A stretch of 50,219 nt of DNA. It comes from Candidatus Epulonipiscioides gigas (GTDB lineage Bacteria > Bacillota > Clostridia > Lachnospirales > Cellulosilyticaceae). This document shows positions 6,556-15,495 of this stretch, piece by piece. The stretch is taken from contig LJHE01000062.1 in assembly GCA_001983555.1 (NCBI GenBank), forward strand, positions 1-50,219, written 5' to 3'. A program made the position numbers and the translations under genes. Positions within the stretch are counted from its first letter, which is position 1; every line of letters starts with the position of its first letter. The notes beneath the pieces were generated by a model that was not told where the DNA came from, did no database searches, and saw only the letters and a list, made by a program, of their open reading frames with translations.

Positions 6556-8778
6556 TTATCGCACTTTTTTTAATTTTGCAAACCTTGTATTAAGTTTTTT
6601 TAAATCTCCAGTTTCAAAACTTATTGTTACAAAAAATTCACCCTTTGTTTTCATAACTCCAATAATAATACCTTGACCAAATACTCTATGAGTTACAGTA
6701 TCTCCTGCACGAAATTCTTCTATTGGTTCAGGAATATTATCAATTTTTTTATATAAATAGTTTGATTTATCAGGAAATTTAGATTTAAATGGTGAGGTGT
6801 TTTTGGAAAAAAAGGTTTTGTCAACTGTTGAACTATTAGCTTGCTTTTTGAAAGCTGTTTTAATATCTATTACTTCTTCAGGCAATTCATTTAAAAATCT
6901 GGATGCACCAGCTTTTCTGCTCTCTCCAAATATCATTCGTTCATTAGTGTATAAAATATATAACTTTTCTTTAGCTCGTGTTATGCCTACATAACATAAT
7001 CTTCTTTCTTCTTCAAGTTTAGTTTTATCCTCATCATTTATGCTCATATAACTTGGAAATAAACCATCTTCAAATCCAGGCATAAATACAATAGGAAACT
7101 CAAGTCCTTTTGCACTGTGTAATGTCATAAGAATTACAGAATTACTGTCTTGATCGTAATTATCAATATCTGCAACTAAAGCAATTTCTTCAAGAAAATT
7201 ATTAAGACTAGGCATTTCAGCAATTTGCATATACAGTGCTGCTTTAGATACAAGTTCTTGTATATTTAAAATTCTATCATTTGCATCTTCTGGCTCAGTT
7301 TCTTTGATAAAATTAATATAATCTAACTTAGTTATTATTTCATGAAGTAATTCAGCTACATCATCTTCTTGCTCAATTATTTTAAAATCTTCTATTAAAT
7401 CTACAAATGATAATATTTTATTAGCAGGAGTAGTACCAAGTATCTGAAATTGTTTTATATTTTTAGCAATATCATAAAAATTTATTTTATGTTTATTAGA
7501 TAATTGTTGAATTTTATCTATAGTTGCAGCTCCAATACCTCGTCTAGGAATATTAATAATTCTTTTAACTGCAATGTCATCTTGTTCATTAGCTATAGTT
7601 TTTAAATATGCAATTAAATCTTTAATTTCTTTTCTTTCATAAAAACGAATACCACCAAAAATTCTATATGGTATAGAATTTTGAATCATTTTTTCTTCTA
7701 ATATTCTAGATTGAGCATTAGTTCTATATAAAATGGCAAAATCTTTATATTCTTTTTTATATTTATTAATATCATTTAATAATTGAGCAGTTATCATTTC
7801 TGCTTCTTTATATTCATTTTGAACTTCATATATTTCTATTTTTTCTCCAATTTCATTTTCAGTAAATAAGGTTTTTTCCTTTCTATCACAATTATTTTTT
7901 ACAACTTCATTCGCTGCTCTTAATATATTTTTTGTGGAGCGATAATTTTGCTCAAGTTTTATTACAGTTGTGTTAGCAAAATCTTTTTCAAATTCAAGAA
8001 TATTACTTATATCTGCTCCACGCCAGCCATAAATACTTTGGTCATCATCGCCTACAACACATAAATTTTGATGCTTACTCGCTAACTGTCTTACTAATTC
8101 ATATTGTACACCATTTGTATCTTGATACTCATCTACAAGAATATATTTAAATTTACGTTGATAAAATTCTAAAATATCAGAGTGATTATTAAATAAGATG
8201 CATACATTTACAAGTAAATCATCAAAATCCATTGCATTATTTTCATATAATTTGTCTTGATATTTGTCATAAATTCGAGCTAAAGTATGTTCTCTACAAC
8301 CTTCTTTATTTGCTCTTAAAGCTTGCTTTGGCAGAATAAATTGGTTTTTCTTATTACTTATGTCGCTTAAAACAGCTCCTGCTAAAAACAGTTTTTCATT
8401 TATATTCAGTTCTTTTAATACATCTTTTATAATAGTTTTTTGATCTGCAGGATCATAAATAGTAAAATATCTTGTATAACCTATTTGCTCACTATATCTT
8501 CGTAATATTCGTACACACATAGAATGAAATGTGCTAATCCACATATCTTTAAGCATTTCTTCTCCTATAATTGTACCAACTCTTTCTCTCATTTCAAGAG
8601 CTGCTTTATTGGTAAAAGTTATAGCAAGTATTTCCCATGGTCTAACATTATGTTTTTCAATAAGATTTGCTATCCGTTGAGTCAATACTTTAGTTTTTCC
8701 AGAACCTGCTCCCGCTAGTATTAAAAGAGGCCCGTTTGTATGAAGAACAGCTTTTTGTTGCATTGCATTAAGATTCAT
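6556..8778 (-). CDS. pcrA: ATP-dependent DNA helicase PcrA (UvrD family)
   Basis: A 740-aa superfamily 1 3'-5' helicase for repair and rolling-circle replication. Visible motifs in order are Walker A AGAGSGKT (about 22-29), motif Ia TFTNKAA, Walker B VDEYQDTN, motif III GDDDQSIYGWRGA, motif IV QNYRST, motif V TLHSAKGLEF and motif VI VGITRAKEKLY. The C-terminal Tudor-like domain (FRAGDTVTHRVFGQGIIIG) that contacts RNA polymerase is intact. The ATG at 8778 has no SD directly upstream. Instead a structured leader (8787-9023) carries GGAG at its far end. A SigmaA-type promoter lies at 9085-9113. It is the first gene of pcrA-ligA-hflX. Confidence 0.96.
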   Translation of the reverse strand: MNLNAMQQKAVLHTNGPLLILAGAGSGKTKVLTQRIANLIEKHNVRPWEILAITFTNKAALEMRERVGTIIGEEMLKDMWISTFHSMCVRILRRYSEQIGYTRYFTIYDPADQKTIIKDVLKELNINEKLFLAGAVLSDISNKKNQFILPKQALRANKEGCREHTLARIYDKYQDKLYENNAMDFDDLLVNVCILFNNHSDILEFYQRKFKYILVDEYQDTNGVQYELVRQLASKHQNLCVVGDDDQSIYGWRGADISNILEFEKDFANTTVIKLEQNYRSTKNILRAANEVVKNNCDRKEKTLFTENEIGEKIEIYEVQNEYKEAEMITAQLLNDINKYKKEYKDFAILYRTNAQSRILEEKMIQNSIPYRIFGGIRFYERKEIKDLIAYLKTIANEQDDIAVKRIINIPRRGIGAATIDKIQQLSNKHKINFYDIAKNIKQFQILGTTPANKILSFVDLIEDFKIIEQEDDVAELLHEIITKLDYINFIKETEPEDANDRILNIQELVSKAALYMQIAEMPSLNNFLEEIALVADIDNYDQDSNSVILMTLHSAKGLEFPIVFMPGFEDGLFPSYMSINDEDKTKLEEERRLCYVGITRAKEKLYILYTNERMIFGESRKAGASRFLNELPEEVIDIKTAFKKQANSSTVDKTFFSKNTSPFKSKFPDKSNYLYKKIDNIPEPIEEFRAGDTVTHRVFGQGIIIGVMKTKGEFFVTISFETGDLKKLNTRFAKLKKVR

Positions 8779-8786
8779 TTGTTTTT

Positions 8787-9023
8787 GTTACTAAAAATAT
8801 AGATAAAATATCCATATCGAGATTTTTTCTATTTTAATGTATTTATTAGACATTCATCTAATACCGCTTCCAGTTTAAGTATAAATCTCTATAGACATAT
8901 TCAAAAGATTATAAGTAAACTTATTGATATAAAATCTCGAATAGCCATAAATATATGAAGTTTTTATTTTTATATTTTAATGACTGGTTTATTGATATTT
9001 AGTCTAGTAACTTCTCCTTTTTT
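8787..9023 (-). promoter_or_regulatory. Leader element copy A (pcrA): SD and start codon joined by a helix
   Basis: In the mRNA sense the element opens with A6-GGAG-AA (9023-9012) followed by GTTACTA (9011-9005). It ends with the conserved block AATCTCGATATGG, a hairpin around ATATGGATA/TATCTATAT, and TAGTAAC (8793-8787), the exact complement of GTTACTA. Eight bases then lead to the pcrA ATG, which has no other SD. Pairing the ends leaves about 10 nt between GGAG and AUG. The interior contains more hairpins, for example TATTAGA/TCTAATA. The 5' end translates as KKGEVTRLNINK, like the TnpB segment seen in copy C, so it may derive from an IS605-type element. Related copies are at 10744-10843 and 20715-20937. 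Confidence 0.6.
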
Positions 9024-9084
9024 ATTTTTTTATTTCATATTTTCTCCCACGCATAAATGAGATAACTTGCTTATTACGAATTAT

Positions 9085-9113
9085 ATTTTATATATTGTTA
9101 CATTCTATGTCAA
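9085..9113 (-). promoter_or_regulatory. Promoter of the pcrA operon
   Basis: On the minus strand, TTGACA (9113-9108), a 17-base spacer and TAAAAT (9090-9085). The start of transcription near 9077 would place the whole leader element copy A inside the pcrA mRNA. Confidence 0.65.
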
Positions 9114-9240
9114 GTCTTTTTTAGAGCTAGGTCGTGTCAATAGACTTTAGGAAAATGATATATACAGTACGATACAATGATTTTCTTAATAATCTACATA
9201 GAGGAGCCACTTTTGCTATTTTCATTATTTACCTATGTAA

Positions 9241-9278
9241 AAAGTCAGTTTTTTAATATAATTTTCATAACTGACTTT
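9241..9278 (-). terminator. Terminator of the MATE exporter gene
   Basis: A 10-bp perfect stem, AAAGTCAGTT/AACTGACTTT, lies about 80 bases beyond the MATE stop. On the minus strand a T-run follows, as expected for intrinsic termination. Confidence 0.7.
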
Positions 9279-9357
9279 AAAATTTAATGTTTAACATCAC
9301 AAATATACTACCATATAATCTTTTAGTACAATATTTTCGTTAAATCTTTTTATTAAT

Positions 9358-10734
9358 CTATTTTTGTAACGCTTTAGTTTTCCATTTACCATTTCTATAA
9401 CATATAAAAGTAAGGATAGCTCCAATAACCCAACTTAACAATAAAGATATAAATATACTTTCACTTCTACCAGTTGGAAACTCTGGAGTTTTTGTTAAAT
9501 ATACCAGACCATAAGCAACAGGAACACGTATAATAATAGATGTAAAAATTGAAATCCACATAGGAGTCATTGTATCACCTGCTCCTCTTATAATTCCTGA
9601 TAAAGATTGTGAGATAGCCATAGCAATATAACCTGGAGCTAAAATCATCATCATTCTCATACTAAGATCTACTAATTCTTCAGTTTCAGTAAAAATAGCC
9701 ATTAAATATTGTCCAAATACCAATATTAAAATTGTAAGTGTAGTAGAAAATCCTATAGCAAATATAGCTCCTTGCTTTCCACCCTTTATTACTCTATCCA
9801 TTTGTTTGGCTCCAATATTTTGAGCAGCATAAGTGCTCATAGCGTTACCAATAGAAAAGTTTGGCATCATAGCAAATCCATCAATACGCATAACAATAAT
9901 AGTAGCAGCAATAAACATCTCACCAAAACTATTTGTTAAAGATTGTACAATTATCATAGCAACAGATAGTATTGCTTGAGTAAGTCCAGCTGGCAAACCC
10001 AGCTTAAATATAGTTTGAATATGTATCTTTTTCATACTTAGCTTTTTAAAATTGAGCGTAAATAAATCTTGCATTTGAATTAATTTTTTAAAACATAATA
10101 TTGCTGATACAAATTGTGCAATTGCAGTAGCTAATGCAACGCCCGCAGCTCCCATATTAAAGTAAGCTACAAATATCAAATCGAGAACAATATTTATAAC
10201 TGTTGAAATCAATAAATATTTTAGAGCAGATATTGAATCTCCTAATCCTCTTAGAACACCAGACAAAATATTAAAAAATATAAGGCCTACATTTCCTACT
10301 AATAAAATCAGCAGATAATAATAGCTCTGATCTATAATAGTTTCTGGGGTAGAAATCCACTCTAAAAGTGGTCTAATTATAAATGGACTAACAACCATAA
10401 TTAATATAGAACAAAATACAGAAAGAACTAAACAACATTCTATAGAAGCAGTTAAATTTTCTTTGTCTCTTGCTCCAAAATACTGTGAAACCATAATACT
10501 AGAACCAATAGATATCCCAACAAAAAATACAATAAATAAATTTAGAATAGAACCAGCACTACCAACAGCAGCTAATGCATTATCTCCGCTAAAACGTCCA
10601 ACAATAATACTATCTACTGTATTATAAAGTTGCTGAGCAATATTGCCAATTAACATAGGTATCATAAATAATATAATTTTTTGTAATGGATTTCCTGTTA
10701 TTAAATCAATAGGCTTACTAAGTAATTTAAACAT
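9358..10734 (-). CDS. MATE-family multidrug/Na+ exporter
   Basis: A membrane exporter of about 458 aa with roughly 12 hydrophobic segments. It belongs to the MATE (MatE/NorM-DinF) family, which extrudes drugs or metabolites using Na+ or H+. The first domain starts with KIILFMIPMLIGNIAQQLYNTVDS and contains VGRFSG; the domain repeat begins near THE QTIFKLGLPAG segment. I place the start at the ATG at 10734 (MFKLLSKPID). The frame stays open 20 codons further upstream, but those codons lie inside leader element B and do not look like protein. No SD lies directly before 10734; the SD is at the far end of that element. The substrate cannot be read from sequence. Confidence 0.92.
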   Translation of the reverse strand: MFKLLSKPIDLITGNPLQKIILFMIPMLIGNIAQQLYNTVDSIIVGRFSGDNALAAVGSAGSILNLFIVFFVGISIGSSIMVSQYFGARDKENLTASIECCLVLSVFCSILIMVVSPFIIRPLLEWISTPETIIDQSYYYLLILLVGNVGLIFFNILSGVLRGLGDSISALKYLLISTVINIVLDLIFVAYFNMGAAGVALATAIAQFVSAILCFKKLIQMQDLFTLNFKKLSMKKIHIQTIFKLGLPAGLTQAILSVAMIIVQSLTNSFGEMFIAATIIVMRIDGFAMMPNFSIGNAMSTYAAQNIGAKQMDRVIKGGKQGAIFAIGFSTTLTILILVFGQYLMAIFTETEELVDLSMRMMMILAPGYIAMAISQSLSGIIRGAGDTMTPMWISIFTSIIIRVPVAYGLVYLTKTPEFPTGRSESIFISLLLSWVIGAILTFICYRNGKWKTKALQK

Positions 10735-10743
10735 ATATAATTT

Positions 10744-10843
10744 GCTGCTCAAAATATGGATAAAATATTCATATCGAGATTTTTCCGATAGCATTCAATA
10801 AGTGACCTGTTTGAATACTTTATCGAGCAGCTTCTCCTTTTTT
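10744..10843 (-). promoter_or_regulatory. Leader element copy B (MATE gene), shortest copy
   Basis: In the mRNA sense: A6-GGAG-AA (10843-10832), GCTGCTC (10831-10825), a 9-bp hairpin AGTATTCAA/TTGAATGCT, the shared block AATCTCGATATG, a terminal hairpin around ATATGAATA/TATCCATAT, then GAGCAGC (10750-10744), the exact complement of GCTGCTC. Nine bases later is the MATE ATG. Compared with copies A and C the helix sequence has changed on both strands and stays paired. At about 100 nt it is probably close to the minimal element. Confidence 0.62.
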
Positions 10844-10998
10844 ATTTTATTTTTAGCACTTAATATTTCCTTTAAGTTACTTTTTTTATGTGTTGAACCT
10901 TATTTATAATATGCAATATGTAGTTAATATAATACTTTTTGTTAATAGGATTTTATAACAAGTTAAAGTATTACTTTAACTTAAGATAATAATTTAAA

Positions 10999-11028
10999 AT
11001 AGCTCTCCTTAGCCTTAAAGGGAGCTAT
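10999..11028 (-). terminator. Terminator of the TrxB/AhpF-like gene
   Basis: ATAGCTCTC pairs with GGGAGCTAT (one G-U pair) 13 bases beyond the stop. On the minus strand TTTTAAATTA follows. It is a weak T-run but well placed. Confidence 0.6.
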
Positions 11029-11040
11029 TAATTAGAACTA

Positions 11041-12666
11041 TTAACCTAATATATCTAAAATTTGTGAAATATTTTTTCTACCAAAATATATATCTTTATC
11101 ATCAATAACCATACAAGGTACGCTCATTACATTATATTTCTCTTTTAAATCATTAAAGTGAGCAATATCTATAATTTCAGTTGTGATATTTTTATTTAAT
11201 GTTGAGATTTTTCCACATGACATAACAACTTCTGGACACATTGTGCAATGAAGAGAAATTAACACTTTAATATTAGCTTTAGAATTAAGATTTTTGACTT
11301 TATTCATCTCATCTTCTGAGATAGCTTTTCCAGGACCTGCCACATTATATAAGCTGATAATAAATGAATTAAATTCATGTCCACCAGGCATAGCAAAGAA
11401 TTTTATACCACTTTCAGTCTCATCTTCATATAAAAGTTGAAGATATGGTGCGAGCTCATCTTTGCTTGCTTGGCTTTTCTTAGTAATTATTTTGTCAGAA
11501 ATTGCACCAATTTCATCAACAAATCCAGACATTTCTTCTGCTAATAAACTTTCATTTAAAACCGCATTTATGATAACTTTATTTTCAAATTTATCAAAAA
11601 CTGGTAATAATTGTTCTATCATATCTTGGCTTAAAAACTTATCATTATCGTCAGATTGTGTAGTAGCTGGTTTAAGAATTTTTTTAGATCTAGAAGTGTT
11701 AAGTTTAAAAGCTGGTATATCAAGTTTAGTATGCATATTAGAAATATATTTTTCAGCACTAACGGCTGCAGTTGCACCATTTGAAACAGCAGTTACAACT
11801 TGACGTAAATCTTTTACACAAACATCACCTGCACCATATACTCCAGGAACATTTGTTTCCTGATTTGCATTAGTAACAAGATATCCTCTATCTTTTTTAA
11901 TAGAGCTATCTAACCATTCTGTATTTGGAGCATAACCTACAAAAACAAATACACCAATACCTTCATTATTTGTTTCGATGATTTCCTCTCCAGTTTTATT
12001 ATTTACAAGTGTAATTGATTTTAAAGTATTATCTCCTGAAACCTCTTTAACTTCTGTATTAAAATGTACTTTAATAAATTCATTTTTAAAAAGAGCATCA
12101 CTAACTACTTCTGGCACATTAAATTTTTCGTCCCTAACAATTATTTGTACATTTTTTGAATATTTAGTAAGAAATGTTCCTTCTTGAACAGCTGAAAGTC
12201 CTCCACCAATAACATAAATTGGCATATCGGTAAAAAATTCTCCGTCACATGTTGCACAATAAGCAACTCCTCGACCTTTATATTCGTTTTCACCTTTAAA
12301 ACCAATTTGTCGTGGATATGCTCCAAGAGCTAAAATTACACCAAAAGTTTTGTATTCTCGAATGTTAGTTTTAATAATCTTTATATCTCCAGATAAATCC
12401 ATATCCAAAACTTCTTCTAGTTTAAATTCTGCTCCAAAAGCTGCTGCTTGTTTTTGCATATCTTGTGTAAGTTTGGTACCACTTGTTGAAATAACCCCTG
12501 GATAGTTTACGATTTCTGAAGTAATGGTAATTTGACCACCAAACTTTTCTTTTTCTAAAACAAGAGTTTTATATTTAGCTCTCGACATATATATAGCGGC
12601 ACTAAGACCCGCTGGACCACCGCCTACAATAATCAGGTCATACATATCATTATAATTTTTTATCAT
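11041..12666 (-). CDS. Thioredoxin-reductase-like flavoprotein fused to an AhpF-type Grx-like domain
   Basis: At 541 aa it should act as the electron donor for the peroxiredoxin encoded just upstream. Residues about 8-310 are a low-Mr thioredoxin reductase: FAD motif GGGPAGLSAA (about 15-24), redox pair CATC (137-140), NAD(P)H motif GGGLSAVQE (about 154-162) and the second FAD motif GVYGAGDV (about 275-282). Residues about 340-541 form a double thioredoxin fold like the AhpF N-terminal domain, with a CTMC pair (474-477). In classical AhpF this domain comes first, so the order here is reversed. The SD AAAGGA lies upstream of the ATG at 12666. It is co-directional with ahpC; a relic repeat and a hairpin lie between them. 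Confidence 0.9.
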   Translation of the reverse strand: MIKNYNDMYDLIIVGGGPAGLSAAIYMSRAKYKTLVLEKEKFGGQITITSEIVNYPGVISTSGTKLTQDMQKQAAAFGAEFKLEEVLDMDLSGDIKIIKTNIREYKTFGVILALGAYPRQIGFKGENEYKGRGVAYCATCDGEFFTDMPIYVIGGGLSAVQEGTFLTKYSKNVQIIVRDEKFNVPEVVSDALFKNEFIKVHFNTEVKEVSGDNTLKSITLVNNKTGEEIIETNNEGIGVFVFVGYAPNTEWLDSSIKKDRGYLVTNANQETNVPGVYGAGDVCVKDLRQVVTAVSNGATAAVSAEKYISNMHTKLDIPAFKLNTSRSKKILKPATTQSDDNDKFLSQDMIEQLLPVFDKFENKVIINAVLNESLLAEEMSGFVDEIGAISDKIITKKSQASKDELAPYLQLLYEDETESGIKFFAMPGGHEFNSFIISLYNVAGPGKAISEDEMNKVKNLNSKANIKVLISLHCTMCPEVVMSCGKISTLNKNITTEIIDIAHFNDLKEKYNVMSVPCMVIDDKDIYFGRKNISQILDILG

Positions 12667-12695
12667 TTTCTACACTATCCTTTCTAAAAAATAAC

Positions 12696-12715
12696 GGACA
12701 CGGTAATCCGTGTCC
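12696..12715 (-). terminator. Hairpin between ahpC and the flavoprotein gene
   Basis: A perfect 8-bp stem, GGACACGG/CCGTGTCC, with a TAAT loop. On the minus strand GTTATTTTTT follows. It could end most ahpC transcripts while allowing some read-through into the flavoprotein gene, whose SD starts just after it. Confidence 0.6.
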
Positions 12716-12747
12716 ATACGATATAAATTATAAATATATTATTGTGA

Positions 12748-12845
12748 ACTACCCCCACTTACAGAAGTGTTGGCTTCTTGCGTAAGCCAAACCAATGTTC
12801 AGTAATTTAGCAAGCTCTACGGGTCGTCCCAACCCTGAACTTTAA
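12748..12845. repeat. IS605-like end remnant (D) between ahpC and its reductase
   Basis: The stretch contains CCCCCACTTACAGAAGTG followed by TTGGCTTCTTGCGTAAGCC and later GCAAGCTCTACGGGTCGTCC. It is more GC-rich than its surroundings. Hairpin-plus-GGCTTC segments of this type are common at IS200/IS605 (TnpB) element ends in Firmicutes. No transposase frame remains. The assignment is by pattern only. Confidence 0.4.
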
Positions 12846-12880
12846 ATATATTATTTTAAGTCTAGGTTAATCTATAATTA

Positions 12881-13444
12881 TTATAGTAGACCAACTAAGT
12901 CAAGACTAGGTTTTAAAGTTTTTGCTCCAACTGTCCACTTTGCAGGACAAACTTCATCGCCATGTTTATCCACATATTGAAGAGCTTGAACACGTCTTAA
13001 AAGTTCATCAGCATTTCTTCCTATATTGCCAGCTAAAACTTCGTAAGCTACAATTTTTCCTTGTGGATTGACAATAAATGTTCCTCTTTCTGCCATTCCA
13101 TCTTTTTCTATCATAACATCGAAACTTCTAGCTAGATGACCAGTTGGGTCTGCAAGCATAGGATATTGAATTTTTTTAATAGTTTCTGAAGCTGAGTGCC
13201 ATGCTTTATGCACAAAATGCGTATCACAAGAAACTGAATATATTTCACACCCTGCTGCTTTAAAAGCTGAATATTTATTTTGAAGATCTTCAAGCTCTGT
13301 AGGACAAACAAACGTAAAGTCTGCAGGATAGAAGAAAAATACGCTCCATTTTCCTAAAACATCTAACTTTTCTACTTCCTTAAATTTATCCTCATGATAA
13401 GCTTGTAGAGCAAATTCAGCAATTTCTTTTCCTATTAATGACAT
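12881..13444 (-). CDS. ahpC: Alkyl hydroperoxide reductase subunit C (2-Cys peroxiredoxin)
   Basis: A 187-aa typical 2-Cys peroxiredoxin that reduces H2O2 and organic peroxides. The peroxidatic Cys47 lies in DFTFVCPTE and the resolving Cys166 in EVCPAKW. It has the usual AhpC length. AAGGAGG lies 6 nt before ATG. The reductase next door on the same strand is the probable partner. I looked for a PerR box upstream and did not find a convincing one. Confidence 0.96.
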   Translation of the reverse strand: MSLIGKEIAEFALQAYHEDKFKEVEKLDVLGKWSVFFFYPADFTFVCPTELEDLQNKYSAFKAAGCEIYSVSCDTHFVHKAWHSASETIKKIQYPMLADPTGHLARSFDVMIEKDGMAERGTFIVNPQGKIVAYEVLAGNIGRNADELLRRVQALQYVDKHGDEVCPAKWTVGAKTLKPSLDLVGLL

Positions 13445-13928
13445 AAAATCCTCCTTAAAAAATAAAAAAATATATAGTCATTTTTGACAAATTCAGTATA
13501 TCAATGGCCATTTTGTTTGTCAAGGGAGATGAATGCAAGTGCTCTGAAACACATGTCCCTAAAGGATTTAGGTTCTTAGATAATAACTAATTTTCTGATA
13601 TATCCTCTAATTGGACTTTACGCCATTTGATGTAAATCAGTTATTATACATGGCATTTTTGGGTATAATAATATTAGGGGTTTCTTGTTTTTCAATTAAT
13701 CCGATATGAGAAAGAAACTTGAGAGCATTCGTTATGAATAAAACATACCACCTACATTAACGCTTAAAGGTGGGAGAATTTTTGCTAATTTTATTAAAAA
13801 GTAAAAGTAAGATCGTATTAAAGAAAATTAATAATAGCTTGATGGATGATTTAATAAAATTTAGCCTATCATAAATGCTATAAGTATGTTAAAATAAAAA
13901 CACATTTTTTTAGTTTGAAAGGAAATTC
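13445..13928. other. Divergent intergenic region with IS605-like debris (E)
   Basis: This 484-base region between ahpC and dnaX has no convincing gene. Bases 13613-13624 (GGACTTTACGCC) and the following ATTTGATGTAAA resemble the segment at 29410-29421 and its flank. Bases 13749-13774 form CCACCT...AGGTGG with GGTGGGAG, a hairpin style seen at TnpB element ends. No SRP RNA or tRNA was found here, although one sits upstream of dnaX in some Firmicutes. Confidence 0.4.
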
Positions 13929-15494
13929 ATGTATCTAACACTATATAGAAAATACCGCCCACAAATATTTTCAGATATGATTGGGCAGGAACATATAACA
14001 AAAACTTTAATAAATCAAATAACATTAAATCGTGTGGCACATGCATATCTATTTACAGGAGGGCGCGGTACAGGAAAAACTACAGCTGCAAAAATTTTTG
14101 CAAGAGCAATAAATTGTGATAACCCTAATGATGGTAAGCCATGTGGTGAATGTACAGTATGTAAGCAAACAGAAGATGGAGCTTCAATTAATATTATTGA
14201 GCTAGATGCTGCATCTCATAATGGGGTAGAGGATATTCGGCAAATAAATGATGAAGTTCGATACACTCCAACAGTTGGCAAATATAAGGTTTATATAATA
14301 GATGAGGTTCATATGTTATCTACTGCAGCATTTAATGCAATGTTAAAAACACTTGAAGAACCTCCCGCATATGTTGTATTTATTCTTGCTACTACTGATC
14401 CACAAAAAATTCCTGCTACAATTCTTTCAAGGTGTCAACGATTTGATTTTAGACGTATTTCAACTAATAATATAAAAGACTGCTTATTTAAATATATGAA
14501 GCAAGAGAATATTCATATAGAAGAAGATGCGTTAGAATTTATTGCTCGTTTAGCAGATGGTGGTATGAGAGATGCTCTTAGTATATTAGAACAGTGTATT
14601 TCCTTTTATATTGAAGAAAAAGAAAAAATTACTTTAGATAAAGTTTTATATCTTGTAGGAGCAGTAGATAATTCGTTATTATTTGAATTAGTTGATTCAA
14701 TAGTCGCATTAAATGTCACACAAGCCCTTAAAATATGTGATGAAGTAAATCAACAAGGGAGAAATATAAAACAATTTACAAAAGATTTATTATTACATGC
14801 TAGGAATCTTTTGATAGCAAAAATTGCTACTAATACACAAGGTATATTAGACTATACAAAAGAGCATATAGAACAATTAAAACATCAGGCAAATTTATTG
14901 GAGACTGAATCTATATTTAGATATATTAAAAGCTTTACTGAATTAGATTTAGAAATGAAATATTCCACTAATCCAAGAATTACTTTAGAAATTGCAATTA
15001 TAAAACTATGTACTCCTGAAACTGACTTGTCAGAAAATGCAATTTATGATAGAGTTCGTTCTCTTGAGATACAATTGGAAGAATTAAAAAAAAACAAAAT
15101 TCAAATAGTAGATAAAGCTCCTAAAGAATCTCATCCTACTAATTTGCCTATAATAAAAGCTGACTCGAAAGAATATCAAGAATTTCTGCCTATTTGGGAA
15201 AGAGATATCTTACCAAAGTTAGGTGAATTCACTCAAGCGTTATTTAAGGAAAAGGTTTTTCAAATGTATATAGAAAATAATACTATTTATATAATACAGA
15301 GTGATGGGAGCACGGAAAATATTGCGAAAGAACGAGTTGAAAAAATTAAAGAAGTAATAATAAATGTAACTGGAAAAGAATATAATGTGCAACCTAGAAC
15401 TCATAAAATTAATATCAGTAGTAATATAAGTCAAGAATGTCCATCTCAAATAGGTGGGATTATTGTTAAGCAAATAACTAAGGAGGATCAATAA
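13929..15494 (+). CDS. dnaX: DNA polymerase III subunit gamma/tau
   Basis: A 521-aa clamp-loader ATPase of the replisome. Visible are Walker [14 protein letters not shown] (about 44-56), a zinc-binding module [16 protein letters not shown] (about 64-79), Walker B IDEVHMLS, sensor ATTDPQKIP and the SRC motif LSRCQRFDF. After residue about 370 the tau-like C-terminal part diverges. The SD GAAAGGAA precedes ATG. Two bases after its start-stop context the ybaB ATG begins, so dnaX-ybaB-recR form one operon. I did not see a frameshift signal that would make a separate gamma form. Confidence 0.96.
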   Translation: MYLTLYRKYRPQIFSDMIGQEHITKTLINQITLNRVAHAYLFTGGRGTGKTTAAKIFARAINCDNPNDGKPCGECTVCKQTEDGASINIIELDAASHNGVEDIRQINDEVRYTPTVGKYKVYIIDEVHMLSTAAFNAMLKTLEEPPAYVVFILATTDPQKIPATILSRCQRFDFRRISTNNIKDCLFKYMKQENIHIEEDALEFIARLADGGMRDALSILEQCISFYIEEKEKITLDKVLYLVGAVDNSLLFELVDSIVALNVTQALKICDEVNQQGRNIKQFTKDLLLHARNLLIAKIATNTQGILDYTKEHIEQLKHQANLLETESIFRYIKSFTELDLEMKYSTNPRITLEIAIIKLCTPETDLSENAIYDRVRSLEIQLEELKKNKIQIVDKAPKESHPTNLPIIKADSKEYQEFLPIWERDILPKLGEFTQALFKEKVFQMYIENNTIYIIQSDGSTENIAKERVEKIKEVIINVTGKEYNVQPRTHKINISSNISQECPSQIGGIIVKQITKEDQ

Positions 15495-15495
15495 C

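Larger units (their letters stand above)
9024..9357. other. Intergenic stretch between the MATE gene and the pcrA leader
   Basis: This stretch of about 330 bases holds the pcrA promoter (9085-9113) and the MATE terminator hairpin (9241-9278). The rest is AT-rich. I see no reading frame with an SD, no RNA gene and no clear repeat. Confidence 0.6.

Noticed and set aside
8787-9023. Leader element interpreted as a group I or group II intron
   Set aside because: No catalytic core motifs, no domain V, and the ends do not match intron boundary rules.
10735-10794. A 20-residue N-terminal extension of the MATE protein
   Set aside because: The codons fall inside leader element B, and the normal MATE start is at 10734.
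13445-13928. SRP RNA gene upstream of dnaX
   Set aside because: No GGTG-rich SRP Alu or domain IV motif is present.
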